DNA of 64,000 bases from assembly GCA_023053575.1 (NCBI GenBank), contig JAKZAP010000003.1, positions 3,014,561-3,078,560 of the forward strand. Direction: 5' to 3'. Shown here piece after piece: positions 33,566 through 44,713 of the stretch. The notes under the pieces are model-generated. The model did no database searches. It saw only the letters and a program-made list of their open reading frames with translations, and had not been told where the DNA came from. This DNA comes from Branchinecta lynchi. Taxonomy: Eukaryota; Arthropoda; Branchiopoda; Anostraca; Branchinectidae. The position numbers and the translations under genes are program-made. Numbering within the stretch: the first letter of the stretch is position 1; each line of letters starts with the position of its first letter.

Positions 33566-33722
33566 ATGGCGAATCAGCACCTGGGCCTCGCGAAGCTTAG
33601 CGTGAACGGAAGAGAGAATCCTCCGGCCCCAAACAAGGCTACAATTGTAGGAGGAAACGCTGTGGCCAACCTAACCATAGACCTAAAATCCTCCTCGGTC
33701 GCCAGAGATGTACATTTGCAAG
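33566..33722 (+). CDS. probable first coding exon of an unidentified gene
   Basis: The ATG is in a good context (AAAATGGCG) and opens a 52-residue frame with coding character: MANQHLGLAKLSVNGREN, then APNKATIVGG and LTIDLKSSSVARDVHLQ. It ends at CAAG/GTAAGG (one base over). A second good donor, GTG/GTAAGT, lies 14 bases further (33736). If unspliced the frame runs to a TAA at 33845, which is the TTAA target of the MITE there. I do not recognise the protein; it has no signal peptide or membrane segment. Later exons were not identified with confidence. The 5' flank is a tandem duplication. Confidence 0.55.
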
Positions 33723-33843
33723 GTAAGGTGCCTGTGGTAAGTCTGAAAGATCGTATTTTTCGGTCTTCCCATGAACCTTCCTTGTCGCTGACAATGCGAA
33801 ATGATGTTCAGCAGCCTAGAACTATCCCTAGCGTCTGGTTCTG

Positions 33844-34167
33844 TTAAAGGACCCGTCCCACTATTTACTCTTCGACTTACAGTATTTTAAAATATTTGAA
33901 TACTTGAAAACTAGGCTTTGCTTTCAACAAACAACCCCGGTTTTGGCTGTTTTAACCCTTTTCCGAGACTTGTAGCGAAAACAGCGAAACAATTTACATA
34001 ACTGGTTTTTCTGATGGAAAAAGTTCTCGCAGACAACTGTCGAAAGCGTGATACACATCAAAGGCAGTGAGAAAATCAGCGTGGTTTTGTTAGAGGGGGT
34101 TTAGAAATATATGGATTGGTTATGGAAGTGGGTTGCATTAGTATTATAGGTAAGAAGGTCCTTTAAG
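33844..34167 (+). mobile_element. TTAA-flanked MITE, copy 5
   Basis: TTAAAGGACCCGTCCC to AGGTCCTTTAA, with intact TTAA on both sides. Inserted about 110-120 bases after the putative first exon, probably in its intron. Confidence 0.85.
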
Positions 34168-34764
34168 CATGCATGGGGCCAACCCACAATGATGATAATA
34201 ATAGTAATTTGCTTCCTATCGTCAGATTCTAGAGGAAAAGCAAGTGTATTATTATTATATCTTGAACACCGAACTTTCGTAAGTTTTCGAGCTTGCGAAT
34301 ATTTACTCTATTCCTACAATAACGAAAATTACTTTTTCGGACAGAAAGAAAGTCGAGATAAGGAAGGAAAGGGAAAGAAAGGTAAGCTCAAGAAGCTCAG
34401 CCTACCTGTTTTCATCTGAAATCGAAATCTGTTAAACAATCAGTCAGTAATTTATTATAAAACTAGAGCAGGTTTTTTTGTACGTTTGCTCTGAATGTGA
34501 GACTTTCGTGTTTTAGTCGAGTTTTGTTTTCCTGTCTATAGCCCCTTTTTCATTCGTTCATGGGTCCAGTAACTGTTGATTGTATTTTGGTGTGCTAGGT
34601 AGACTTCATTTAGGATAGTGCAGGCTAATTATTTTTTAAATGACGTAGATTCTTATGAAAGTATATGGTCTAGTTATTAGTCAGTTGTAGACCGATTGTT
34701 TTTATTTTTTTATATTTCTCTACTCGCCAGCTCTGGCGGATACAAATAAATGAATTGAATAGAA
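34168..34764. other. spacer with a LINE 3' end
   Basis: 34670-34764 reads as a + LINE 3' end (CTCGCCAGCTCTGGCGG, AAATAAATGAATTGAATAG). The rest is AT-rich without recognised features. The A-rich frame at 34330-34419 followed by GTAAGC was considered as an exon but has no acceptor. Confidence 0.4.
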
Positions 34765-35479
34765 TTAATAATAATAATAATAATAATTTATTTGTAACCC
34801 ACTCCACAAAACAATGTGAGGGTAGTGGAGTAAAGAAGAGAAAGAAACAAATAAACAACTGAAGAAACACTAATACAACAAAATAAACACACAAAATCAA
34901 TAGAACAAACGGATGAGCCCGTGATATGGAGTAAGCCGTTCATACGCTTGTCCCGATAAATTTTTATGAAGCTCCTGGAGTTTTGCCGTTATATCAGGGG
35001 CTTTGTATTTTCGGATTATTTTCCGATTTCGGTACGATATAGGTAAATAAAGCAGGTAATTACAGTATTTGTAGTAGCATATGTACGTAGTTTACGTATG
35101 TCACTCATTTTCAATAAAATAAAAGTCCCAGAAAGATAGAGTATAGAGTGGTCGCAAAACACTGAATACAAAGAAACCAAAGCCTTACGGTTATACTTAG
35201 ACCGGTTTGACACAATCTTAGAATATCCAAATTTTATCTTTTTGCAAGCTTCAGATACTACAGTCTGGCGAAAGGACGAAGTATTTTTACAAACTGTTAA
35301 ACCAAGCCACCCGAAAGTTTTCAACGGAGGGAATGGATGTATTTTTGATTTTAAGAGGAGAATTTGGTACAGTACCGTTGAAACATATATACTCGCATTT
35401 ATCAAGGTTCAAAGTAAGTCCGATGTCAAGAAAACCTTTTTTAGTCCTTTGAACTGTATGAGAGAGGGAAGATTTGCAT

Positions 35480-36120
35480 CTACTTATAAGGAGAATATCA
35501 TCTGCCTATGCAACGTAAGAAACGTCAGTAAATCCCGTAAAATACGTCCGCGAGATCTTGGCATTAATCCCAGCAATACACATCTTGAAAATATGAGGTG
35601 ACAACACCCCACCTTGACGTACACCACAATGGACTGCAATATTTTCTTGCAGGAGAGACCCATTTAGTTTTAAAAGTAGGTCCGCATTGCTATACCAACA
35701 TCTCAGGACAAAAATAATGGAAATATTAACACCATTTACAGAAAGTGAGTGCAGGGCTTGGCTATGAACAATGGTATCGAACGCCTTAGAAATATCTAGC
35801 GAACAAAGGTGAACTTGCTCATTTCGTTGGGAAGTATGACGTAGAACATTAGCAAGTACCCTGTGCGCGTGCGCACAGCTTATTCCTTGCTTAAAATCGA
35901 ATTGATTTTCTCCGTAAAATTCACTCTCATTGATTGACGGAAGTAAAACATATTCAAAATTCTTGCTTAGCGTACACGTGACAGTAATGGGGCGATACGA
36001 AGCACAATTAGAAGCATCCTTTCCGCGTTTCAAAACTGATGTAACAGTTCCAGAAAGGAAACTGTCGGGAACTATAGAACTAACCAAACACATTTGAAAT
36101 AATAACTGCAAATGAAACAT
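35480..36120 (-). pseudogene. LINE reverse transcriptase with a stop in the catalytic box
   Basis: SYRPITVTCTLSK, motif A DISKAFDTIVH and motif B CGVRQGGVLSPHIFK are in frame. In motif C the sequence reads ..YVA-stop-ADDILLIS: the Tyr codon of YADD has become TAG, while both Asp codons remain. A single base change thus disables the enzyme at its active site. Confidence 0.85.
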
Positions 36121-36768
36121 CAGTTCTTTGCAATCAGTCCGGATATTTTGAACAGAAATAATTTTGATTGGAGCTGCTTCACTGACTTAATGACAAGCTC
36201 GTACGAAACAGGTAAAATGTGGCGCTGTGACAAGTTACGAGGTAAACAACCGTTGAGTAACTTACTATACATCGAATGCACAGAATGATTTAACTTCGAA
36301 AAAATTTGGGAGTAGTGTGACAGCCATCGAGACGAAGAAATATTACACTGAGTATTGACCTCATCTAACTTTGAACTATTTGAAACGTTTTTCCAATCTT
36401 TTTTATTCTTTGGAAAATTTTACCCGCTAAGACGGTTTTTCCTGATCTGCTTTTTGTAAGCAATCTTAGTTGACTGCTTAATATCAAAAACCTTTCCCGA
36501 GACTGGTCTGCCACACGCTACCCAAATTCGAAGCCAAAACTTCGCTTTGTTTTTTATAGGTTTAAGCTCTGGGTCAATATTCCACATTGGTTTCCGAGTA
36601 TTAATACGACATCGATCAAGGGGCACTGCCAGAGCTTCAGCTTGCTTTAGACATGAAATAGTTTTCAGATAATAAATATTCAGATCAAGTTTTTTGTTCG
36701 GGCAAGGGGTACTGAGTTGCAGTAGATGGTACGGCACGCGCACAGAGGACAGCAGTGAGGCAAGGTTA

Positions 36769-37421
36769 TTAAATACATGCTCCAGTTTGCCTTTTCCCAA
36801 TTTGTTTTTTCGAACCATTTTTTTTCTTATTTGGGGCTTTATTGTAAGGAATTGTAGGCATAGAAAGTGTCAAGGAAATTGGAAGGTGATCAATGTCGCT
36901 ATGATCTTCGTCAACACGAACGATAGAGGAAATTAGGTCTGCGCTTAACACACAATGATCAATATTCGTGGTTGACCCAGTATAGTGCACATACGTGTAA
37001 CCTATATCAAATTTAACAACACGATATGGGCTCGGGAGAATATCCAGAATCATATCCGAACGTGGGGAACTTGCGTCTAAATCAGTATTCATATCTCCCA
37101 AAACAACCCATTGTGTACGAGCACAGTATCGCCTAGCCGGACAGCCAAAACATTTCTTTCTGAAAAATACTGTACTGGAGATAATAGGGGCAGCTTTCTG
37201 TTTACTATGCACGCAAGACCACCGGAAGGGCGACCACGAGTACGCCGAGCACTCACCACAAAATAAAAATGATCTTTGCTTCGCTTTAGGAAATTGACGG
37301 AAGATGGACTTAGCAGATGCTCCTGCAGGCACACAATGTCATTAATAGAAAGCAAATAATCAATCCAATCATCTTTATCCTTGGTACCATTTACATTATA
37401 TGAAACTATAGATCCGTCCAT
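36769..37421 (-). pseudogene. LINE apurinic-type endonuclease, frameshifted
   Basis: APE-endonuclease landmarks: SYNVNG at the start, LQEHLL, then after a frameshift near 37110 LGDMNTDLD, NIDHCVLS and HSDIDHLPISL. This fold nicks target DNA in LINE insertion. It overlaps the end of ORF1 by a few bases, as in many LINEs. Confidence 0.85.
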
Positions 37422-37816
37422 TTTGCTCTTTTAAGGTTTGGAGTTTTCTTTTTGTTGTTAACGATTTCACGTAGAACAGGGCACCGTAGGCTGTACGAAA
37501 CATGAGGTCCATTACAGTTAGCGCATTTGGGCTGCATTTGACACGGCGAATCACGTGTGGCCTCATGAGGACCGGCACATCGAGAGCATTTCGGGAGAGA
37601 ACTTTCGCACGCCGCCTGTAGGTGGTTGGGTGAACGGCAGTTATTGCAGCATCGCGGAATATCGTGAAAAGCAGACACTCGAATTGATTCATACTCAATC
37701 TGGATACCATCTTTTAGAGCATGATCCAGTGACCTGGCATCCGCGAAACAGAGCTGTATGGAATTTGAATTCCCAAGACGAATATCATCAGTGATCCCAG
37801 GGACTTCCGTAAACAA
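37406..37816 (-). pseudogene. LINE ORF1 C-terminal zinc knuckles
   Basis: About 136 residues with three CCHC-type knuckles: CCNNCRSPNHLQAAC, CSRCAGPHEATRDSPC and CANCNGPHVSYSLRC. A Lys-rich end follows. This is the nucleic-acid-binding end of an ORF1 protein of the I/Jockey group. The N-terminal part is missing. Confidence 0.85.
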
Positions 37817-37860
37817 GGAGAGTTCAAAGTCACTTTCAATGCCTTTTACTAATCCGTAAC

Positions 37861-38932
37861 TAATCCGTTAACTAAAAACTTAATAATTAATAGCTTGTGT
37901 AAACTACATTTCCAATACTATACTAACTGCACTAACGTCTTACGTCACGAAGTAGAAAAGAAATAATAGAAATCTGAATTTGTCATTTATGCAGAACAGC
38001 TTTGTTTGACGGAACTCGATTACCTTCTTTTCCAAAGTTTCCTTAAATTGAAAATACAGCTTTTAAGTGCGGCAAATTAAATGAATATTGATTTGAACGG
38101 GAGCGGTACTCGGGAGCGGGAGCGGTACTGAGCCTTTTCAAGAGAAGGGATACGCTTTCCGATGTCAAATGAAAAACGTTTCTTTCAAGTCTGTGAGGCG
38201 AGCTTGACGGTGGCGGCAAAGCTCCAAGTTGTAGTCTTTTAAGGACTACGAAAAGACGGAGCGCTTTTAAAGACGACACTCCGTTTGCTACCCTGGCCAG
38301 AAGAAAAAAGAAAGGTTCCCCAGGGATTTGTGGGCGACTTGGCTAGACTGCTCACCATTCCGTATACTGAAAATGGATTAAAATAAATGGTAGGGATTTT
38401 TAAACTTCCTTGTTTTAAATACATTTCAGTTACTTCTTTTCTACAACATCACGATTAAACTATAGCCTTGTATTTGTATAGCCTGGGCTATCATCAAACC
38501 CATTGATAATCAACCAAACTAGTTAGGACAAACTACGATTTGCAGTATCGTTAAGAGGTCAAGTGGGGATAATGTGCAAATTGATTGGTCTTCAGTGACC
38601 TGTTATGTTTCCGCTGACTGGAATAATTCAGACTTCTGTGAAGATCGAAAAAGGAATAAGAAAGTCAATGAACGGTGCCAAGCATCCAAATTCAACGTTT
38701 CACTTCTTTCTTAGGGTCCCAATACGTAGTCGAAAAAAGTTTCTAGAGTACTATAGAGTAGTATCTCCGTCTTTGGAACTCCAGTAGCGAGGAGAGGGAT
38801 GACCGAAACAACGCTCTCAAGAGAAAGACATGACCTGGAAAAATCATCGTCAACTTCAAGACAGTAGCCTCAGCACTGGCGACGACACAAGGGTACACAG
38901 CTTTGTCCCTACTAAGTGCAATTTGAGGTAAT
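37861..38932. other. no feature recognised
   Basis: Contains GGGAGCGG repeats at 38098-38130. Open frames on either strand lack codon character. Confidence 0.35.
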
Positions 38933-39310
38933 TTAAAGGACCCTCGCACTATTTACTCCCACTTACAATATTTTAAAGTATTTGAATACTTTCAAACTAG
39001 TCTGTGCTTTCAACAAATAATCCACAGTTTTGGCTGTTTTTTAAGCCTTTTCCGAGACCCGTTGACTTACAGCGAAAACACGGTCAAATTTTACATAGCC
39101 GTTTTCTCTGATGGAAAAACTTCTCGGAGACCACCGTCGACAGCGTGATACACATCGAAGGTAGCAAAACACGGCAAGTGAGAAAATCAGCGTGGTTTTG
39201 TTAGAGGAGTTACAAGTTACCGTACGAAATAAGGGTCTCCTGGTTTAGAAATATATGCAGTGATTATGGAAGTAGGTGCGTTAGTAATATAGGTAAGACA
39301 GGTCCTTTAG
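38933..39310 (+). mobile_element. TTAA-flanked MITE, copy 6
   Basis: TTAAAGGACCCTCGC at the left and GACAGGTCCTTTAG at the right (last A changed). Body as in copy 5. Confidence 0.8.
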
Positions 39311-39999
39311 CGTATGTTCGTCCTGCTGCTAGCTTGAAAAGAATGAGTCATTGCGTTGAAATAAAAAACAACTAATCCTCCGTTTTCCAACACAGTCAAT
39401 TGCAAAGACCGATCTCGCAGTTAGTTACGGGTGGGAAGGGAGTACAAATCAAGAAGCGTAATAAAACACTTTACTTAAGCTAAAATGACTGTCTTCTGAG
39501 GGGGAAAGGTAGGATCAATAGATTTTTTTTTGTATCGTCAAAATATTGGTAGTGACTGCCGACCGGAAATCTGTAAGATCGATAACCAATTAGTCCTATG
39601 AACATTAGCATCTGCAGGTATCTCACAATAAGCTATTATTATTCCAAACTTGACATATTTTGTGTAGGTTATTGGCATTAATATTTACTTGACATGGGAG
39701 TACCTATCAAGCTTCTTATTTTAGATAGTTCAAGAACTACATACAGCAGAAAAGTCTGCTAAACGTGATGTGAATGGAGTTGCCACTCCACACAACCCAA
39801 TTCCCAAATATTACTGTAGCGGGTTAGCCTACATGCAGATCGTACGTAGAGGGTTTTTGACCACTCTGTTCACTAATTCTCCCTGACTCTATCCTAGAGC
39901 CCGGGCCACATTCAGTCACATCTATCTGTACGTAGTTTAGCTATTATCCTCTCTTACGTTGTTTCATCCTGGTCACACCTGGAAGAAGAAATACTGTAC
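39311..39999. other. no feature recognised
   Basis: Ordinary AT-rich DNA, no coding or repeat signal seen. Confidence 0.35.
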
Positions 40000-40302
40000 G
40001 AGCGTGTTCCATCCTACTTACCGTAGTTACTACGCATGACGTCACGAATTCTGGCTTCTTGCCGTCAAGGCTGGAACGATTTTTCTATTTTCCAGCAGAA
40101 TATCATGCCACGGGGAATCCGACCAATCACGTTACAGAGATCCGTAGTTACTACGCTTACTACGCACCCGAGCGTCGTAAGCAAATAGTTACTATTAGTT
40201 ACTATTTCGAGAAGGTTGGAACGGTTAGCGTAGTTACTTTTGGTGAGGTGGAACGGAAATAGTAACTACTAGTTACTATTTGTAGAAGGTTAGGACACGC
40301 TC
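40000..40302 (+). mobile_element. TAGTTACTA foldback element
   Basis: Ends GAGCGTGTTCCATCCTACTT and AGAAGGTTAGGACACGCTC are inverted. Inside, GTAGTTACTACG and TAGTTACTATT words repeat in both orientations. About 303 bp, non-coding. No second copy seen in the window. Confidence 0.7.
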
Positions 40303-40595
40303 TATATGACTAAGTCCAAAACACTCCATTGATTCTCAAGAAGAACGAGAACACGCCTCACTAACGACTCAAACTCAACAGCTCACATCACGTGTCAGTC
40401 AATTACGGCGCTCGTTCGAGACATTTTTGGTGCCGCTTCCGGCTCTTTCGCTGGTACACGGCGATTTTGCATCGGCAAGAAGAGTTAGCCATCAAGAGTA
40501 TTCAAGATATATTACCACCATCATCCCTCATAGGTAAACAGAACTAGCTAAAGTCAGTGTGTGTCGTCTGTGATTGGTCCAAGTTACGTTTCAAA

Positions 40596-40766
40596 ATGGC
40601 GGATATGGATTTTTCCATCTCGTCTATTGGACGTTTTCAACGTCTTTTCTTCCCAATTTCGACCGACCGTAAGACGGTGTTATTACCGGGGTTTTTACCA
40701 GGTGCGACTATAGTGGCACCCGGGCATAAGGGTCGGATTTTTTCAGCTTTGAAAAATAACTCCTGA
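40596..40766 (+). CDS. small unidentified ORF or first exon
   Basis: AAAATGGCG start, 56 codons (MADMDFSISSIGRFQRLFFP, then STDRKTVLLPGFLPGATIVA) and TGA. A possible donor G/GTGCGA lies after LLPGFLP. It may be the start of a LINE ORF or a host exon; no family recognised. Confidence 0.25.
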   Translation: MADMDFSISSIGRFQRLFFPISTDRKTVLLPGFLPGATIVAPGHKGRIFSALKNNS

Positions 40767-41019
40767 GACTCGCACCTTGGTTAAGCAACATTTGTGTGAG
40801 AAGTTGCGTTTTTTTTTCTTTTTAAACATATTTTTTTTGGCCGCTTAATATCTTTTACTTCATTACCGTCCAATATGAATTTGCCCGGTGACTACGCTTC
40901 CACTTACCCTCGGTGACGCCCAACATTCTGTCACCAAAAACTTTCCTTTAATTATTTTGACCGACCTAACTAATCAGCATCACCTCACTATCCTCTATCT
41001 CTACTTTTCGTTTTTAAAA

Positions 41020-41477
41020 TAATTTATGGGCGCATCGTCCCCAACCGGGGGCGCTAAAATCGTAGAGCATTGGGAAATTTATACAGCACCTTCTGCGCTC
41101 CTTCTATACTATTTCGTTCTGGCGTCATTCAAGTTCTGCGAAAGAAGGAGATTAGATCATGTTATTTTAAATATGCGAAGCACCTGCACCACTTGTCAAA
41201 ATTATGTCATAACCATACATTGACGGAGAAATTCAAAATTCAAGATGCAAGTGTGACCCTTTTGGATGTTTCCTCAGCGCTTTCAAGAATCATGGACAAT
41301 AGGGCCCAACCAGCGCACGACGTCGTCCACTGCTTCCTGACCGAAGATTGAAAATTAAGTGTCTTTTTCTGCGTGTTTATGTGTTTTGTTTATTTTCTTT
41401 ATTTGCTTCATTTACTCCGCCTTTTCAAAATGGCTGGTCATAAATAAATTACTTACTTACTTACTTACTTACTTATT
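41020..41477 (+). mobile_element. LINE-B 3' fragment
   Basis: Same C-terminal coding and 3' UTR as 12892 (reverse) and 28415, ending in six TTAC repeats. Truncated at about 41020 at GGGCGCATCGTCCCC, the same point in the coding region as nearby family members. Confidence 0.85.
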
Positions 41478-41674
41478 TTCTTCTTTTTTTCTTACCCCTA
41501 TTTTACCTTAATTTAAAAAAAAAATCCTTATTATATCAAACTTTTCTGAAATCCTATTTCTTGAAAACAAATCATAAATCCGACAGTTTCGGTCATCGAC
41601 CATTTCTGCACAACAGATGGTAGACAGCCATTGGTTTGGGCTCTTGCTTTGAGTAGAAAATTCTCGACTTTCAT

Positions 41675-42144
41675 TAGTTGCGTTTTTTGTCTCTGTTCTG
41701 TTCGCTGTTTTCTCTCTGTTTTGTATTTTTCCCGTTTTTGTCAAGACGCGGAACACGCTGTTTCTCATTTTCCCGTTTTTGTACGCTGTTCTGTGTTCCG
41801 TGTTCTCTGTTCCGCTGTCTGTTTTGCAAAACAAGGAACTTGCTCTCCTAGCATGTTTTATCACTGTTCAGATAGAAAATTGCAGACAGATTCACAGATA
41901 GAAAAGAAAGAATCGCAGAAGTCTGGAGGATAAAGCTGGATCTTAAAGTATGGTCGTTTTGGAATATAGTTTGCAATTTAACAGATTTTTCGCTTAAGAC
42001 ATGCTCAGGATCCTAAATTTGCGTTTTCGTCAGAACAGCGACAAAACACGGAACAGCGTAAGCAAATTACCGTGTTTTTACCCAAACCAGACAACTGTGA
42101 ACACAGAACACGGAACAGGAACCAGAGACCAAAAAACGCAACTA
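41675..42144 (+). mobile_element. GAACACGG foldback element
   Basis: Starts TAGTTGCGTTTTTTGTCTC and ends GACCAAAAAACGCAACTA. The left half repeats TGTTCCGTGTTC-like words and the right half repeats the complement (GAACACGGAACAG). The termini match those of the GATACCA foldbacks although the bodies are unrelated. TA flanks. Confidence 0.8.
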
Positions 42145-42799
42145 TTGTCTGTGACTGACGGGGAGTGGAGATTTCCAAAGATATTTCCAAGACAAAATTT
42201 GGAAATAATTACTTGGATTTCCATAAATTCTGATTTCCAAGACAAAAATGGAAATAGTTATGTCATGAATGCTTTAACTGAATAAACCACAGGAAGCGTC
42301 TAATGGTTGTCCCTAGGTCGAAGGCACCTACGCTATGCAAGTCTTCAGTGCTTTGTACCCGAACGTTTGCTTTCTTCTCTTGTACACATACACTGGTACA
42401 CATTTTATACCACGTAAATGCATAGAGAAAAAAACTGAACAGTCTGAGTCAGAGTTGAAACAAAAATACCCTATGAAGGTGGACCAAGGACACCGTAGTT
42501 TTAATTTTGTGACGCGGTCAGAGCCCCACTTAGCTTTCAGCCCTCGAGGTAGCTCAACGAGCACCTGCCCAGGTAGCCCCCGCTGAAACGACGCCACTTT
42601 GATATGAACTTCGTATACATTTTTTTAGCACTAAAGTTCACGCAAAACTCTCATCTCATCAATCTTTTAATTGGATCGCTTCTTCCTTTGTCACTCTTAT
42701 AGAAACTTGGAATCTAGCAGCAGATGACAATATTCCTACGCGGAAGTTCTGAGACTCAAATAGTCCCAATTACCGACATAAGAATGTGGTAAGTATAAT
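42145..42799. other. no confident feature
   Basis: Both strands are open over 42328-42597 (about 83-89 codons). The + frame ends GSSTSTCPGSPR and stop and could be a terminal exon, but no family is recognised and the acceptor is ordinary. Confidence 0.3.
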
Positions 42800-43620
42800 A
42801 CTGTTTAAGGTTGTCAGTTGGCTAAAATCCTCAAGTCCAGTAAATTAGTAAACGAAAAGTTAAAAAAATACCGCGGTGTAGCTTAGCCAGATATACTGAA
42901 CAAGCTAGTTCAGTTACCAGAAGAAAGGCTGCTGAAAGTGCGTATTCAGTTTTGTTACAAGAAAGGAAAGCAAGATCTCGGCGGCTTCAAGTAAAAGCTC
43001 TCCTAGACCACTCAGGATTTTTTATGCATGGAATGAGGGCTTAGGCCCGAAACGAGATCAGGGAGACATTCTAAGGAAGTATGAAAAGATAATTGAAGAT
43101 CAAGAAATCCAAGATTGGCAAATTAGGCTCCAAACTTTAGAAACTCCTAATTTGTATTCTGAAATAAAAGAGGTGTTTGGTTTTGATATTATTTTAAGCT
43201 AGGAGTAGATCCTGCTATATTAAAAATTTGGTTCCAGCTCCGATCTAACAGTCTACCGATCCTTAGTAAAAAACTTTTCAGTAGGACGAAAGCTGGCACG
43301 GGAAAGACTTACATTTGCCCTCTTTGCAAGTTGCAGGAGGAGGGTTTGAACCACTTCCTCTTAGAGTGCCAAGAGCTTTCGCATTTGAGAATAAAATTTG
43401 TTGGGGGTGGGTTGGTATCGCTTCCCCGTATCCTGAAATATACGAACCCCAAATGTATCGTAGAAGTTTATAAATTGTCCGTTTGTTTGAAGTGTAATCT
43501 GTTTGATGTGTAAAGTTGTATCCTAATTTTAAGTTGTGTTTCTTTCTTTTCTTTATATACTCCACTATTTCTATTTCATAGAAGTAGGTAAATAACAATA
43601 TTCATTCGTTCATTCAAATA
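42800..43620 (+). pseudogene. LINE ORF2 C-terminal remnant with zinc finger
   Basis: Diverged frames with several stops. Clear is the finger CPLCKLQEEGLNHFLLEC at 43315-43370 followed by QELSHLR, matching the pattern of LINEs at 1590 and 8280. Ends with TTCATTCGTTCATTC tail. Confidence 0.75.
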
Positions 43621-43677
43621 TGTGAGTTCAGTCTCAGGAATGAAAGTTTACCTTAGATTACGTAGCATAGTATTCTG

Positions 43678-43903
43678 GAGGTATTTTCAAACAATGTTTA
43701 CAACGGATATACGTCAGCTACGATTCTTCATCAGCGATATTTCGGCCCTTCTTGGCAAGGGTCCTCGTCAGGCTGTCAATCTTCTTGGTCAACGTAAAGG
43801 AACAAACCTGTAATTACTGTGATTAAGGGCCGAAATATCGCTGATGAAGAATCGGAGCTGACGTATATCCGTTGTAGACATTGTTTGAAAATATTTTGCA
43901 GAG
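43678..43903. repeat. inverted pair of hammerhead-like repeats
   Basis: Left arm (minus orientation) 43678-43757 and right arm (plus) 43826-43903 share TTTCAAACAATGT, GATATACGTCAGC and TTCATCAGCGATATTTCGGCC in inverted order; about 70 bases lie between. A long hairpin of about 75-80 bp stem is possible. Confidence 0.75.
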
Positions 43904-44040
43904 TCAGCTTGGGCTCAAAGAATCTTTATTCTAGAAGTGTAATAGTTTATTTGTAAAGTGATAAGTGTATAAAATCTTGTATGGCTTTTTGGCTCAATAA
44001 ACAAGCGTTATTGTTATTATTATTATTATTATACCAAACT
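43904..44040 (+). mobile_element. LINE 3' UTR with (TTA)n tail
   Basis: GGCTTTTTGGCTCAATAAAC followed by about seven TTA repeats; typical LINE 3' end. Confidence 0.6.
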
Positions 44041-44713
44041 CCCAAATATATAAATGAGATCTTACTTTTAGTAGAAGAAATTTCTACTGATTTTTAGCAA
44101 GGCTTTGGAAACCCGAATGGAAATCTGGGAGTTTTGAAAAGTTCGTGAACAGCTAAACTTGTGCGAATGTAAGTAGTATGTGAGTAGTGTTAAGTGAACT
44201 TTTCGTAGTGTAAAGTTCTTCGCAGAGCAACCAGAAATTCCCTATATACCCGGAGAGTTACTTCCAAAACCCCGTTGTTGCAAAATACTTTCTTCCATAG
44301 TTATAAGGAACACTCCATCCTTGAAGGGTTGATTCTCCCGAAGTTATTTATACAACACAGTTTAGTTGTCAAGAAACTATACTGATTCGAAAGTCACTAT
44401 TTCTTCAGCCCAAACTGACTGCGAATCATATCTAAACATAACTAAAGGAATACTTATTTCGGAACTTGTTCCTCGATTCCAATGTGGTGAAGCATCAAGG
44501 TCTCTCTGTATTTGAAACTTTCACAAACTTGTATTTCTATTGGTTTGTCACCTGACCTTTTTTACAGCTAATATGGATCCATGTCTCCATGTTAAGATTA
44601 TCAAGTTCCTTCCTCGTAAGTTTCTGACTTTTCCGTTTAATGTCAGCAATATAAAAGTCATTGGTCGATTTGGACTAATAGACGGGACCTCAGACCTGAT
44701 TCACGTTTACGAC
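44041..44713. other. no feature recognised
   Basis: AT-rich. The frame at 44540-44884 runs into the next repeat and is not supported. Confidence 0.35.

Larger units (their letters stand above)
34765..37860 (-). mobile_element. LINE-B relative, nearly full-length body, decayed
   Basis: Minus-strand order: ORF1 zinc-knuckle end (37816-37406), endonuclease (37421-36769), linker (36818-36420), RT (36120-about 35480), C-terminal region, 3' UTR and (TTA)n tail at 34765-34790. It is related to the LINE at 12892 (shared SYRPITV, VRQGGVLSPxIFK, SKYNRKALxSLYSxFC). The 5' end is truncated within ORF1. Several frameshifts and stops are present. Confidence 0.9.

Noticed and set aside
42328..42597. Terminal exon or short gene on either strand
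   Set aside because: Overlapping open frames on both strands, no recognised domain and ordinary splice signals.
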